A stretch of DNA of 64,000 nt from Globomyces pollinis-pini (Eukaryota > Chytridiomycota > Chytridiomycetes > Rhizophydiales > Globomycetaceae), in the NCBI GenBank assembly GCA_025399215.1, contig MU621126.1, positions 23,463 to 87,462 of the forward strand, given 5' to 3'. The position numbers and the translations under genes are program-made. Every line of letters begins with the position of its first letter. Within the stretch, counting starts at the first letter, position 1. This document shows, in pieces, positions 48,978 through 61,352 of the stretch. The notes below the pieces were generated by a model. The model worked only from the letters and a program-made list of their open reading frames with translations. It had not been told where the DNA came from and made no database searches.

Positions 48978-51900
48978 ATGCAATTAGACCAAACAAATAC
49001 TAATCCTTCAAATGAACTTGCAGTCAAAGTTCAAGTCGCTGTGAGAGTGAGGCCACGAAGGTCTCCATCAGACACAAGCTCAACTGTAACTGTCTCCAAT
49101 GATAATACAATTATTATTTCAGCCAATAGTTACAAATTCAACAGATGCTTTGATGTTGATTCATCACAGGATGATGTTTTTAGTTTCTCAGCGCCTATGT
49201 TGCAGAAAGTGTTGGATGGTAACCTACTAACGTTCTAACTTTAGGATTCAATGGTACAATCATTGCATATGGACAGGTAATTAAGGTTTATTTAAATAGT
49301 TAGACTGGTTCTGGTAAAACATACACGATGGGAACAGGAGTTGATACTAATGCGGAAGGAATTGTACCATTGGCTGCCAAACAATTATACTTAAATCTGG
49401 AAGAGAAGGCCAAAACAATTAATGATTATACATATCAAGTTGATTTATCTTATTTGGAAATATACAATGAAGATGTTATTGACTTACTTACTGATGAACC
49501 CGCAAAAACACCAATTCCGATTCGATTTGACAAGAAGAACGGAAACATTGCACACGGAATTAACATTAAAAATGCTTCAAATGTAACTGATATATTGAGG
49601 TACTGTTTTGTTGACTTAATTTTTAGCGTGTTGAAGAAGGGGGGAGTGAATCGTCAAACTGCATCGACTGCGTCCAATTCTACGTCCTCAAGGTCTCATG
49701 CAATCTTCAGCGTGATTATCACACAAAGATTTGATTCCAAAGAATTAATTTCCAAGTTAAATTTCGTTGATTTGGCTGGCTCTGAACGTCTGAAGAAAAC
49801 GAATGCCAGTGGAGATAGAGCAAAAGAAGGCATTTCTATAAATTCAGGATTGCTCACTTTGGGAAAAGTTATAAATTCATTAGCAAGCACCAAATCAAGA
49901 CCGAATTCCGCTCACATACCGTATAGGGATTCTAAACTAACACGACTGCTCCAGGATTCATTGGGAGGGACTGGGCACACGCTTCTAATATCATGCATTA
50001 GCAGTGAACAAGAAGACATACCAGAGTCAATAGTAACGTTAAAGTTTGCATCAAGAGCAATGGCTGTAAAGAACTTCACAAAGATCAACAAAACGAATGA
50101 AGACGCTCCACTAGAAGTACTCAGAGAGCAGTTAAGTGGAATGAGAGTGAAGCTGTATAATGCTCATGAACGATTAAAAGAATCCGAAATACTGAAAACC
50201 GAGTTGACCAAAGATTTGCAGTTGAAGCAAAGTATCTGTTTGGGTATGTCGTATTATTTTAAATTTACATATTTAGATATGCAAGACAATATTGAATATC
50301 TGCTCACTGAAGTGTCAGAGTTACGTGACGAAAGACTTGCTTTGGTCGAATCGATCGCCAATGCAGAGTCGGAAACACGACTTAAAGAGCTTGAATTGGC
50401 GCTGGAAATGCGAGATAAAGAAATAGATGATATGATTCACGACTATCAAAGTCAACTAAAGGAGCTCTATAGACTTAACCTTGCACAGGATCAGGCTGTA
50501 AGTGCAGCTAAACATGATGGGAATGGAATGGTTTCCCCTGTGCCCAGCATTCCGGAAGATGAGAATCCACCACCAGTAGATCAGATATCGTTCCTAAAAG
50601 ATGCTTTGAGTTCAATACAAACTTCACCAACTAATGATGGATTTAATTTGGAAACCCTGTCTGCTAAACTAGGATCAATCGTTTCTCCAACTTTTCCGGT
50701 TATACATAATGAAAATCAACAGTTGAAGTTTCAAATCCCCAGCTTCCTCAATTGGCTGGGTGGTTGGTTCTCTGGTCATGCTTTGATTCACCAACGTAAT
50801 TCGAAAATCCTTCCTTGGGTAAATGAACATCCGCATGAAAAGGCAAGGGCAGTAGGAATGGCCGATATGCCCTCAATTGTTCAAAGAGCACCGCTGCTAC
50901 AAAACATGATTAGCGTTAGATTACAAGAATTAGACGATGATACTGCACGTACTATTCTCGGTGAATTCTTGGCATACATTAAGGAATTCTTTTTCCTCTT
51001 ATCCAAGAATGATCAAAATATTTCATATTTAGATGAATTGTATGTGAAGTTAACCTGTAATTTTTCTTGGTTGGAAGGTTGGTTGGAAGGTTCTATGCCG
51101 ATTAATGTGGAGAATTCCACCATTGCTGCAGAAAACAAAGAATTGATTGATAAAGTGAAGAGTTTTGTCAATGGATCCAATGAAGTCAGAAAAATCAATA
51201 TCTCTATCAGCGATATTCATAGTAAGTTGTGGAAACTTGAGAGAGCGGCGTACCAGGAACTCTTGAAAACCCAAAGCAATGATAATGCTGAATTATTGAA
51301 CAATCTCACTACTCAGTTTGAAGAATCCGTTTCAGCGTATACGGAACTTAACTCTTCCATTAGAGCCAATTCTAGTCGTCAATTGGGTGAAGAATGGACC
51401 ATATCAAGCTTAGAAATTGCAAATACTCATCAGCAAGCGCATTTGCTAATGTTGAATCAGCTGTATAACACTGCGGTAGCATTAGAGAAAAATGCTGAAC
51501 TCGTAATTTCCAAAATTTTGAAGAATGAATCTTTGGAAGATGCAAATTTGATAAAGAAGGGATTTCTTGAAACTTCTTTCCAGGATTTGATTAAAGAAAT
51601 TCAAAAAGGAAATGAGCTAGAAACACGATTAAACGAAAGTGAATCGCGTTTGCGCTCCAGAGATCAGTATTTGCAAAACACGATCATCGAAACTGCCAAG
51701 AGGGTACATACACTGGAACAAACAGTCGCGGAGTTAAACAGTGATAAAGAAGATTTGCTGGAACAAATTGCAAGCTTTCAGAAACAGGGTGGTAGTGCAT
51801 TGAGCAAACCATTGACGGTACAAGAACAGATGGAATTGGCCGAAGAATTGGAGGTCGAGAAATGGATTAGGGAATCGAATTCGGGACCAAAAATTGATTC

Positions 51901-52201
51901 AACCACTGATAAGAATGATACAGATACATTACTAGCATTAACACAAAATTTGACCACATTGGCGGAAGAAAAAGAGTTGTTAGAGTCTGATTTATGTATA
52001 GTTCGACTTCAAGTGGAACATTTGGAAGCCATCAGTAAAGAGCGAAACATGATTCTAGAAGAATTAATATCAAAGCGGAAGGAAGCTGCCAAAACTTCTA
52101 GCCGGGATCGCCATGTGTCTTTCCAGTCTCAAGCCTCTACCAAGGATATGGATGTTAAACGCTCTACTTGGACAAGCCAAAGCCCACAACCATCACTATA
52201 G
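48978..52201 (+). CDS. Kinesin, kinesin-4-like
   Basis: About 1,030 residues. The motor domain begins VKVQVAVRVRPRR and includes the P-loop YGQTGSGKTYTMGTG, SYLEIYNEDVIDLLTD, switch I NSTSSRSHAIFSVI, switch II LNFVDLAGSERLKKT, GISINSGLLTLGKVINSLAS and YRDSKLTRLLQDSLGG. The neck and stalk follow (FASRAMAVKNFTKINKT), then a long coiled coil and a basic Ser-rich tail. The sequence around NRQTAST and NSGLLTLGKVI best fits the kinesin-4 group (Kif4/Kif21/Kif27), used in spindle midzone and axoneme. Two introns (49600-49626, 27 nt; 50244-50276, 33 nt) are multiples of three without stops. Confidence 0.92.
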
Positions 52202-52269
52202 AGTTGGACATTTTGCTTTAAAAATGCAGTTTATTAAGCTTATTAATTATATGATATTCCTAAAAACAA

Positions 52270-55200
52270 CTAACTTTCTAATTTTTTCGGCTGCACATAA
52301 GCATCATATTCCATTTTTATCTTTGCTGCATTCATAGCAGCTTGTTCTGATGTACTTCTGGTACGGTTGGTGTCACCAGAAGGTTTATCAGTTATTGAGT
52401 CTGTTGAAATAGTTTTTGCACGCTGATGTGAGGCAGATTGAATGTTTCTCTCGGGCATAATTCTAGGTACCGTATCGAGCTTTTCTTGTTGCTTTACTGA
52501 ATTTGGTTCTTGTGACTTTTTGTTTGGCTTTTTCGGTTCATACAATCTTGCTTTTGTTGCAGGATCGATTTTCTTCTTTTTTGACAGAGTTTGCTCTTGA
52601 ATGGAAATTTGTCGGGCATTGTTATCTCTTAGTTTCACTTCTGTATTTCTCTTCAAGGTCTCTGCATAATGAGGAATAACCTTCTTTTCTTGATTGGAAT
52701 TGCTTTCAGCTGATTCAGAATTGATCGGCTCTGCTATTGCTGGGGTCATTGTGGGTATGTTACTCGAATCATCATTCTCTAATCTATTTGAAAGATGCAT
52801 CTGCAAGCGTCTCATTGTCATCATTTCACCATATATATATTCTTTTTCCTTTGCCAATTTTTCAATTGTCTGTTCACGTTTAACAACTATTTCAGTTAGC
52901 TGTTGGTTATCCAAAATAAGCTCCCTGATCTTGGCTTTGAGTAATGACACTTCGTTTGAATGTTGAGTTTGCTCCTCTATAGACAACGCCTTTTTATTTT
53001 TATCTAATAGATATGATTAGAATGATTATAACATACAATTTTTCATTGACAATTCTTTGATTGTCAACAAGAGTCTTTCGTTTTCCAAAACCAATCCAGT
53101 GTACTTTTTCCGCTCATTCTCTAAATTCTTTTGATACTGAAATCTAAGGTGAATATTCGCCTAAACCATCAAACAAAAACAAAATATTTACTTCCAGTGA
53201 AGTTGGAACAGTTGTAGTTACTTTTGGAATTATAAAACCCTTTCCCTTTTCTTGTTCCTTTGAAATTCTCCGCTGAAGTACAAGTATTTGTTGCTGATAT
53301 TCACTATTGTCTTTTTGTAATTCCAAACTTTTCAATTGTAACTTCTCAACTGTTGATTTCACTACTTGTTCATTTTTCCAGTCTAATTCGGGCAGTTCAA
53401 CCACTAGGTCCGTATCTCTTTTAATTTCAATAGATGGGATACTCTTTTTTCTAGAAAATCTTTCTAAATTTTGCATGGTTTGTAAATCAACTAGATGTTG
53501 AACCGCTGCATGTATTTTCTTGAATTTGGTAGTCCTATTGATTTTTTTCGTATTTGACAACACAGGTATCCTACTAATCTGATTTAGTTTCTGTAATTTT
53601 TGTAAATTTGCTCGACCTTGTTCTCGATAAGGAGACAGACTTGCCATTGGGGGTTTTTTCCTTGGTTCTATCTTTTCATTATCATCTACAAAATAATAAA
53701 TCAACTGATTGATTACGATGGTTGGTTTGGAGTCGGTTATGTAAAACGTCAGAAGTAGATCGCTTTCGTGCAACATGTGCGTTTGAAATCTTGGTGACTG
53801 GTTTGGGAGGATTTGCTATAATATTAGTTATGAAAACTTACATTTGGTACGAGAACGCTCTACTTTTGATTTTTCTGTTACTTTTGGCATTGCATTTGGT
53901 GTATTAGCTATACTTTTAAGATATTTATGAATCATACGAGTAGATTTGACTCTCTTTGACTGTTTCGGTGTTGTGGTGACCGGTGGTAGTGGTGTCTTTG
54001 TGATTTTATCTGACTGTTTGTGAATTGACTTTGATATCAGCTCACTATTCTTCGCCTTTGTACGTGTATGCTCGCCTGATACTTTTGAACTGCTAGGTCT
54101 TGACTTTTCTTTGCTTGTTGCACTTGACGCACTTGCAGCTCTTGACCTTGTGGAAGGACTTGATCCAGGATTGGTATGAGAAGCTTCTATTGTTTAAAAA
54201 ATGATATCTTATTACTCTCTTTTTGTTTCCCCGGTTTAGTCTGTCCAGTGGCATGTTGCTTCTTGGTAGGTTCATTGGCTGATACATTTGATGGCATTGT
54301 CTTTAAAGGTATAGTGGACGTGGAGTCTTTCTGTTCAGATTTTAATTTACTGCCCGTTTTAGGGTGTGAGATTGGTGGAATTGGAGTCAAGTTTTGATTA
54401 ATTGTGTTTTTGGATTCCTCCACTTTCGGATCAACAGTAGGTTTACTTGGTACTACTGGTGCCTTTTTATCATCAAAGTTTGTAGTTGTTGTATTGGCTT
54501 TTGGAACGGGTTTGATGGTCGAAGGTGGTGATTTTAATGGAGCATTTGTTGAAACTAGTTTATCTTTTTCTTCAACTATTGTGGCTGTTTTTGATTTTGA
54601 GTCAGCAGCTAGTACAGTTTTTTTATTTGTTTGAATTACTGGTATATCCTTCTGATTTATGGTGGATTTGTTTTTGTCTTCCTCCGACGGCAAAGGTTTA
54701 CCATTATTGGTAGTTTCTACAGCATTCGATTTGGAATCTACCAGTATCTGTGAAGGTGTAGATGGCAATGTCACTTCCTGTTCCTTTTTCTTGGTTCGTT
54801 TATTTTTGTCTTCCACCACTACCTTTGCCTTAGCTTCCACTGCCGGTCCCGCTTTAGCCAATGATTCTTTTTGTTCTGTGCTTGATTTGGATTTCAACTC
54901 AGTATCTGTGGTAATTGCTGGTTTAACGGGCAGTTGATTGTCCATGGGTTTTGTAAGTTTAGCATTTACATCAGTTGAAGTTTTTGGTTCTACTTTAGGT
55001 TTGTCAGCCACATTATTCTTTGAATTCGAATCAACTGGTTTGGAAGGGGGTTTATTGGTTGTGGTTGGAGACGTATTCGACTTTGATTTGGAATCCAATG
55101 TTGTTTGAGGTTGATTCTGGTCGGTAGTAGTGAGTTTCGTATTATCTAATGTCGATGGTGGATTCTTAGATTGTGATAATTCCGATTTTACTGTATTTGC

Positions 55201-55978
55201 ACCTAGTGTCGGACCTTTTTTCAATTTAGAGGTATCAGAAACTGAATTGGTTCCGGTTACAATAGTGGTATCTTTTATCTTTCCAGCTCCTTTGGTGACA
55301 TCTGTTGGTTGAGATGATTTCAATTCTTTTCCGTCTAGGGATACTTTGGAGTCAACAGGTATAGAAGTTGGTTGAGTAGTCACATTAGTTGATTTAAGAT
55401 CCGATTTCTTTTCATCTACTTTAGTATTCTTTATTTTCGCATTGTTGGTTGATTCTTTTCCATCCTTCCCTGTGTTATCGTTTATAGCTGGAAGGGTTGC
55501 AGCAACCTTTGGTTGCTTTACTGACTCCACTGTATTAGGTCCATTTGAGACATTAGATATACTTTGTTTAGTGTCTTTTAATTCTGGTAATGATATCTGT
55601 TTTGAATTCACTAAAGTATTACTTGTATTGTATATACCTGTTGGTTGTGGAAGATTCTGAGTAGTATCAGATTTAACAGCATCTGTTTAAAAATCAATCC
55701 AATTTATTCAATCCATACCTTTAGAATCATTCTTTGATTTCTCCTTATTATTAGATTTCATATCCGTATTATTTAAAATAGTGTCGTCCACTTTCTCATC
55801 AACTAAGATATTAAAATCTAAATCCATTACATTTCACATCATCCAAGGTATTAGTAACATTTTTATCTGTATTAATGATAACTTTCTTTGATTTTGAATT
55901 TTTCGTGGTTGATTTTAAACTTGATTTTAATTCATTATTTGAATTGGTAGTATCTGGATTATTTGGTTTTGAAACCAT
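52270..55978 (-). CDS. Long disordered and coiled-coil protein
   Basis: About 1,150 residues from ATG 55978 (MVSKPNNPDTTNSNNELKSS). The first roughly 590 residues are extremely Lys/Ser/Thr/Asp-rich with frequent D-S-K-S and S-K-P motifs, clearly disordered. Next comes a basic Ser/Thr region (STRSRAASASSATSKEKSRP, TTTPKQSKRVKSTR). The C-terminal third is coiled coil: LDWKNEQVVKSTVEKLQLKS, LQKDNSEYQQQILVLQRRIS, HLRFQYQKNLENERKKYTGL, SLLKAKIRELILDNQQLTEI. The combination of basic disorder and a coiled coil suggests a cytoskeletal or centrosomal scaffold. Family unknown. It converges with the kinesin gene (68 bp). Confidence 0.7.
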
Positions 55979-56324
55979 AGAAGAATTTGGTATTGATGTG
56001 ATTTATAAAGTGTTGTAGTTGGTGGAAGAGAGATATTCCATTGTTGTGTTTATTGATTATTGTACGTGATCCTTCCACATGCTGTTCTCAAATTAGTTTT
56101 ATTTAGATATCACTTAGTATTAATATTTATTGATTTGTAAATCTCTATTTCATCATGATATTATAAATCAGATTAACATACCATTTGTGGTGTAAATTAT
56201 TTCATTATGACCCTATTCCTAATGACTTCACAATGATACTAAAATGATGCTCATCATGAAACGTTTTGTGCAAGTATTTAAATTCAATCAAAAAAATTAC
56301 CAAAAAAAATTCCAAGGAAAAAAA
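55979..56324. other. Divergent spacer, nothing supported
   Basis: About 345 bp of AT-rich sequence between two divergent starts. No exon, RNA or repeat found; it presumably holds both promoters. Confidence 0.5.
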
Positions 56325-56867
56325 ATGATCTCGATTGGTGACAGAATCCCAGAAGGTATCAATAAAACGACTAACATTAGCAACGTTGGTAGTATCAGGC
56401 AACAGCAGTGACCCAACAGCATGTGCAATCCCTAAACAAATTACTTCAACAGATCTACTAAAAGGAAAAATCATCCTATTCGCTGTTCCAGGGGCATTCA
56501 CACCTACTTGTCATCTCAACCATTTACCAGGATATATCCAACATGCAACCGAATTCAAACAAAAAGGAATCAACTCGATATTTTGTTTATCCACAAATGA
56601 TATCTTTGTATTGGATGCATGGGCAAAATCAATGAATGCTAATGATATTCAAATGGTATCGGATGGCAATGGTGAATTTGTCACTAAATTGGGATTATCC
56701 AAAGATATGAGTAGTAGAATTATGGGTTCCAATCGTACCGAAAGATTTGCAGTTAATGAAACTTTATTTAATTTGTTTAGATGGTTTGTGAAAATGGAGT
56801 CATTACACATATTGCGGTGGGAGATTTATCTGTCTCTGGTGCTGATATTATATTGACTAAAGTTTGA
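56325..56867 (+). CDS. Peroxiredoxin, Prx5/Ahp1 type
   Basis: Three exons give about 163 residues. It opens MISIGDRIPEATLVV. The peroxidatic cysteine lies in FAVPGAFTPTCHLNHLPGY (P-x3-T-x2-C). Further blocks are FCLSTNDIFVLDAWAKSM, VSDGNGEFVTKLGL and, after the second intron (about 56769-56798), MVCENGVITHIAVGD with tail GADIILTKV. These enzymes reduce hydrogen and alkyl peroxides using thioredoxin. The active-site Thr and Cys are intact. It is compact for the family and has no targeting extension, so it is likely cytosolic. Confidence 0.93.
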
Positions 56868-56967
56868 ATATAACCGTGTTGAAAATACTTTACAATAATG
56901 GTGATAACTTGATTTATAAATTGAAATACCAACTAAAAATAGTTTTGTTAAAAGTTGATTATTTATT

Positions 56968-57519
56968 CTAATGATGAGCCATAGCAGGAGCAAGTATCGA
57001 AGTAGGTTGTTGAACACCAGTTTGACATCTAACCAATACCACATTATATTCATTCACAGCAACCGAACTAGAAGTTGTTCCATTTTTCGTTGTAGTATAC
57101 GTAGTTTGAGTACCAACCATACCATTAGTGAATATCAATAAAAGTCCAGATTGACTTAAACTTTGATTTCGAAAGGCTACAAAGGTATTCACTTGAGATT
57201 GAAATGAAGACCAAATTTCAGGTAAATGTTTTTTCATTGTTGATAATGATACCATACCAACACAAGCAGATAAACCACAAGTACAAAAGAAACACCCCAT
57301 CATTAAACAAGTAGTTGTCTTTATCTTTCCACGAAATGAATTCATTTCATCATTAAATGGTAATGCAATTTCATTTAATTCATTTGTTAATAAATTAAAA
57401 TCATTCATGGAAAGTGCCATGGGATCGATTAGGTTAGCACTGAATTGAAGTGTTTTTTCTGATGCTTCCACATCCAATGAATTGATGTTCCAATGTGCTA
57501 TAGGAGCTGAATATGACAT
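56968..57519 (-). CDS. Hypothetical single-pass membrane protein, 183 aa
   Basis: One exon of 183 residues starting MSYSAPIAHWNINSLDVEAS. A Cys-rich hydrophobic stretch (TTTCLMMGCFFCTCGLSACV) near residue 70 is a likely transmembrane or palmitoylated segment. The distal half contains GLLLIFTNGMVGTQTTYTTT and EYNVVLVRCQTGV, reminiscent of beta strands, and ends APAMAHH. I do not recognise a family. No intron, unlike most neighbours of this length. Confidence 0.6.
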   Translation of the reverse strand: MSYSAPIAHWNINSLDVEASEKTLQFSANLIDPMALSMNDFNLLTNELNEIALPFNDEMNSFRGKIKTTTCLMMGCFFCTCGLSACVGMVSLSTMKKHLPEIWSSFQSQVNTFVAFRNQSLSQSGLLLIFTNGMVGTQTTYTTTKNGTTSSSVAVNEYNVVLVRCQTGVQQPTSILAPAMAHH

Positions 57520-58500
57520 TTTTTTTTAATTTCATTCAACACAATTCTTTGGATTGTTTTTATAACTGTTGGTGCCATCTGGATACCTTGATTTGGTGTT
57601 TTGAAACATCACCTGTAACGAGTATTAAACATTTCCCTTTAAGTTTGGCTATGCACAAACATTCGTTGAAGTTTGGAGATACACAAACATTCATTAAACT
57701 TACCAACATTATCAAGTTGATATACCCAATCGTAGTCGATTCTCTACAAAACAGAACCTATTCAACCAATCATCTCATTCAATAAACATCTAAGAATATC
57801 AATCGAATTCTCCCAGTCATATCAATATCAACAACACTGGCAGACTTTATATCAGCAAACCTATTTCAATTCAAAAAGTTTTTGGATTGCATGTTTAATG
57901 TAATGTTTGATGTTGGTGTGTTGAAACATTCTGGTCAAGTCCAACAGAAACTCCCTAAAATAGTTTTGGACTACATGTGCTTTGAATCATTGATCAATTT
58001 TATAGAATGTACTTGAATATCCTGAATGCATGTGAGAGTGGTTGGGTAACCGGAAATGAAATCACCATTCCAGAAACAGGATCAAACACAACCATCACAA
58101 CACCCATGAAAAACAAAACATAGAATCTATCATTTTTATAAACAAACAAAAAAGAGTTGGAAATCTATATAAATAGTTGAATGTATGAGATCATCCACAA
58201 TGGTTTCGCTAACACGGCCGAGTTGATGAAACATATCGGTAAAGTCCAACAGAAACTCCCTAAAATATTTTTGCACTACATGTGCTTTTCTTTTTATAGA
58301 ATGTATACGTGAATATCCGGTTTTTAAAAAAAAAACAGTATTTGAGAGTGGTTGGGTAACTGGTGGTCCTGAACAAGGTTTTAAAAATAAAGAGTGAGGA
58401 AAGTATCAACACTTCCATACCAGAAACAGGACCACACACAACACCCACAAAATAACAAAACATAGAATCAATCATTTTTATAAACAAAAAAAAAAAAGAG
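57520..58500. other. Intergenic region with a tandem duplication of the GATA-gene 3' flank
   Basis: No intact gene. From about 57918 to 58222 the sequence is an imperfect copy of about 58223-58610, offset by roughly 305 bp. That source includes the 3' flank and last codons of the GATA factor gene. Shared blocks include AGTCCAACAGAAACTCCCTA, GAGAGTGGTTGGGTAAC and CATTTTTATAAACAAA. Confidence 0.8.
58150..58222 (-). pseudogene. Relic of the GATA-factor C-terminus
   Basis: The segment GAGTTGGAAATCTATA...GGTTTCGCTAACACGGCCGAG aligns with the last codons of the GATA gene (58497-58598). It lacks about 25 bp in the middle and carries several substitutions. It is a fragment of the tandem copy and is not expected to be coding. 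Confidence 0.75.
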
Positions 58501-61122
58501 TTAGAAATCCATATTTCCACTGAAATAGTTGAATGTATCAGAAACGGTATCAAAGCCATAGAGATCATCGACCATGGTTTCGCTGACACGGCCGAGTGGA
58601 TCTTCAGACGACATCATGCGCGACATAAACATGATATCGGACATGAGTGCCGGGTGATCATGGCCTTGGAAATGGGGTTGGGGTCGACTTGAAGGTCGTG
58701 GTTGTGGTGGTTGTGGTTGGGATTGGGATTGGAATTGTGGTGGTTTGGTGGAAGGGAAACCAGTGTTGAGAAAATTGGATTGACTAATGTTGAGATGGGT
58801 GTTGGGTTGTGTAAATGTAAATGTTTCGTTGGGTGTGGGTTCGGGAAGTTGTGTGGTGGTTGGATGGGATGTGGGTTTGGGTATATATACCCCAGTAGCG
58901 GGTCGATCTTCCTCTTCTCCGCGTGCTCGTTTCTGCGTTGACACATACGGTTTCTCCACCTTTTCCTTTTCTTCCTTTTTGCCTTTACGATTTCGTTTGC
59001 GGATGACATCTGTCTTCATACGCAAGGGTCGGTTGATACCATGAAGTTTGAAAAACAACCCACAAGCATTGCAGAGAACTCCCCCGTCAGGGTTACGACG
59101 CCAAAGAACCTGAGGTTAGTAAACGTGATGTTTATTACAGTATTGGTAGTGGTGCAGTTGAGACAGACTTTAGGTGCATCTGCTGGTTTATCATCGTTTT
59201 TATCATCCACAGTCATGTCAGCAGATGTGTAGTTAGATGAATGGGTAGTTGCGAATTTGGTAGCAACGTTTACAGGCTGAGAATTCATGGAATTTTGGGT
59301 TGCTCGTTGGGAGCCATTGAATGATGATTGCATTTGTCCTGGGTTAGATTGAAAGGACCGCTGATCTGGATATGCTAAAATTAATAATAACTGTGGATAC
59401 CAGCAAGTGTGACGTTAAGAGGAGAAGACGAGCTGGGACTAAGACTATCAGGACTGATGAGCTGGTTTGAATTTGAGTTCAAGGACTGAAATGTTTGGAC
59501 ATTGGAACCTGCGATATCTTTTGGAACCATTGGAAACATCTGTGTGATATCAACATGATTAGGAAAAGATTGGAATGTGGGTGGTAGTGAAGTCGGTGTG
59601 TTTTGAAAGGTGTTGAATGGATTTGTAGATTGACTATTTTGGATATTTAAAGGGTTTGTATTGTTTAAACTGGATGATTGCTTGTTTATATCTATGGCAC
59701 CTTGTTGATTATTTAACGAGCTTGATTGATTGAATTTTATTGAATTGTTTGATTGGTTATTGTTGCTTGATGATTGGTTGTTATGATTGAATCCAGTAGA
59801 TTTATTGCTTTGATTGAATCCAGTCATTTGATTGTTCAACCCAGTTGACTGATTGTTTTGCTTAAACCCATTTGTTTGATTAAATGTAACACCTTGGTTG
59901 AATGAGCTGGCCTGCTGGCTCTGATTAAATCCAGTGGATTTATTGTTTACACTTGAACTTGTTTGAAAGGTTTGATTATTTAAACTACTTGATTGACCAT
60001 TATGAGTATTGAATCCACCAGAATGATTTTGATTGTTGAGACTATTGGTTACATTCAAACTATTAGAGATTGCACTAGATTGATGATTAAATCCAAGAGA
60101 CTGATTGCTAAATGTGTTTGACTGATTATTGAATCCGATAGACTGGTTATTCAAGGCATTTTGACTGTTGAATCCAGTAGCCGAGGTGTTTAAGTTGTTG
60201 GATTGGTTATTGAGTTGATTGTTCAAGTTGTTGGATTGGTTATTGCGTTGATTGTTCAAGTTGTTGGGTTGGTTATTGAGTCCAATCGACTGATTGTTCA
60301 AGATACCAGTGTGACTTTTGAATCCATTAGATTTATTGGACAGATTGTTTGATTGATTGTTGAATGTAGTAGATTGATTATTTGGAATACCAAATGCAGT
60401 TGATTGATTGTTGTTTGTGAAATGAGTAGATTGATTGTTATTACTAAATCCGGGCTGTTGTTTAGTTGATTGAATGTTTTGCTGTTGATTATTTTTTACA
60501 AATCCAATTTGATGATTGTTTGCAAAACCAGAAGAAAAGGTATCAAATGCTGTAGAATGAGGGCTAAAGTCGGCCACTTGAGTCTTTTGAGAACCAAATA
60601 CACTGGATGAACTTTGATTGAATGACTCTTTGTTATTTTGAACTGTAAATGATTCTTGAATATTTTGATTGAATGAATCTTTGTTATTTTGATTAGTGAA
60701 TGATTCTTTGTTATTTTGATTGACAGGATCTTTGTTGGTTTTTGATGAATCAAGATTATTTTTAGATTTTAAAGAATCCTGATTAATTGAATGATTTACA
60801 ATAGTATTATTTATAGAATCCAAAGTATCTATTATAATTAATTTAGGAAGAATCAAAAAAACCTTTTGTATTATTATTGAATAATATAGGAGAATTTATA
60901 GTAGGAGGATGTTTAAGTTTCATATTGAATAATCTCCAAGAAATATTTTCTAATCTATCACCATCTAATAGAGCGGATTTTGCTTTTGAGAATACTCTCC
61001 AAGCTTGATGAGAATTTGGATTTTCGATTTGTTTGTCATTTAATAGGGAATGTAATAAAGGTTTTCTAGAATCGAAAGATAAATCATTATTTAAATTGAT
61101 TTGATTTAAATGATTATCCATT
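58501..61122 (-). CDS. GATA zinc-finger transcription factor, AreA-like, Asn/Gln-rich
   Basis: About 840 residues in four exons from ATG 61122 ([14 protein letters not shown]). The N-terminal block [20 protein letters not shown], then [14 protein letters not shown], is the conserved element found at the start of fungal nitrogen-regulatory GATA factors. A very long Asn/Gln/Ser tract follows (about 59600-60830), dominated by NNQS, FNQS and LNNQ steps. The zinc finger is C-L-N-C, then [20 protein letters not shown], spacing CX2C-X17-CX2C, followed by [20 protein letters not shown]. The C-terminus is Pro/Gln-rich, then acidic. It is probably a regulator of nitrogen-source genes binding GATA sites. 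Confidence 0.93.
59600..60830 (-). repeat. Asn/Gln-rich low-complexity coding tract
   Basis: About 400 codons built from short imperfect repeats based on N-N-Q-S. On the plus strand this appears as GATTGATTGTT-like steps. It is prion-like in composition and probably expanded by replication slippage. Confidence 0.85.
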
Positions 61123-61352
61123 ATTACTTTAGTAAAAAAGATGAAGATTTTAAGTGGCGTGATCATATGTCAAAATGAAACAAGAGTGGGGAATTGGTGG
61201 GAGTTTGTTACAATCATAAAAAAGTACTAAAACTAAAGTATTAAGTACTAGTTACTAACTACTAAGTACTAACTACTAGTTACTTACTAATAAAAGTCAC
61301 TATTAATAAATTAGGGTTACTTACCAGTCAAGTTAGGGTTACTTTTTTACCA
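61123..61352. promoter_or_regulatory. Divergent promoter with two TTAGGGTTAC boxes
   Basis: Between the GATA and OS-9-like starts. TTAGGGTTAC occurs at 61311-61320 and 61333-61342, both oriented toward the OS-9-like ATG 10 bp further on. ACTAGTTACTAACTAC-type repeats lie at about 61230-61300. The boxes resemble Tbf1/telobox sites. Confidence 0.5.

Noticed and set aside
54404..55660. Plus-strand hydrophobic-looking frames opposite the disordered gene
   Set aside because: Complements of Lys/Ser/Thr-rich codons automatically give Phe/Leu/Val-rich frames; no membrane-protein family is recognisable.
57513..57785. Plus-strand frame of about 90 codons next to the 183-aa membrane protein gene
   Set aside because: Low-complexity AT-rich frame without motifs; it overlaps the start of the minus-strand gene and its leader.
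59800..60500. Regularly spaced short repeats that might suggest a CRISPR array
   Set aside because: Units are imperfect, have no constant spacer length, and translate in frame as an Asn/Gln-rich tract of a GATA factor in a eukaryotic genome.
61311..61342. TTAGGG motifs as a possible interstitial telomere
   Set aside because: Only two isolated copies, not a tandem run; a promoter element is more likely.
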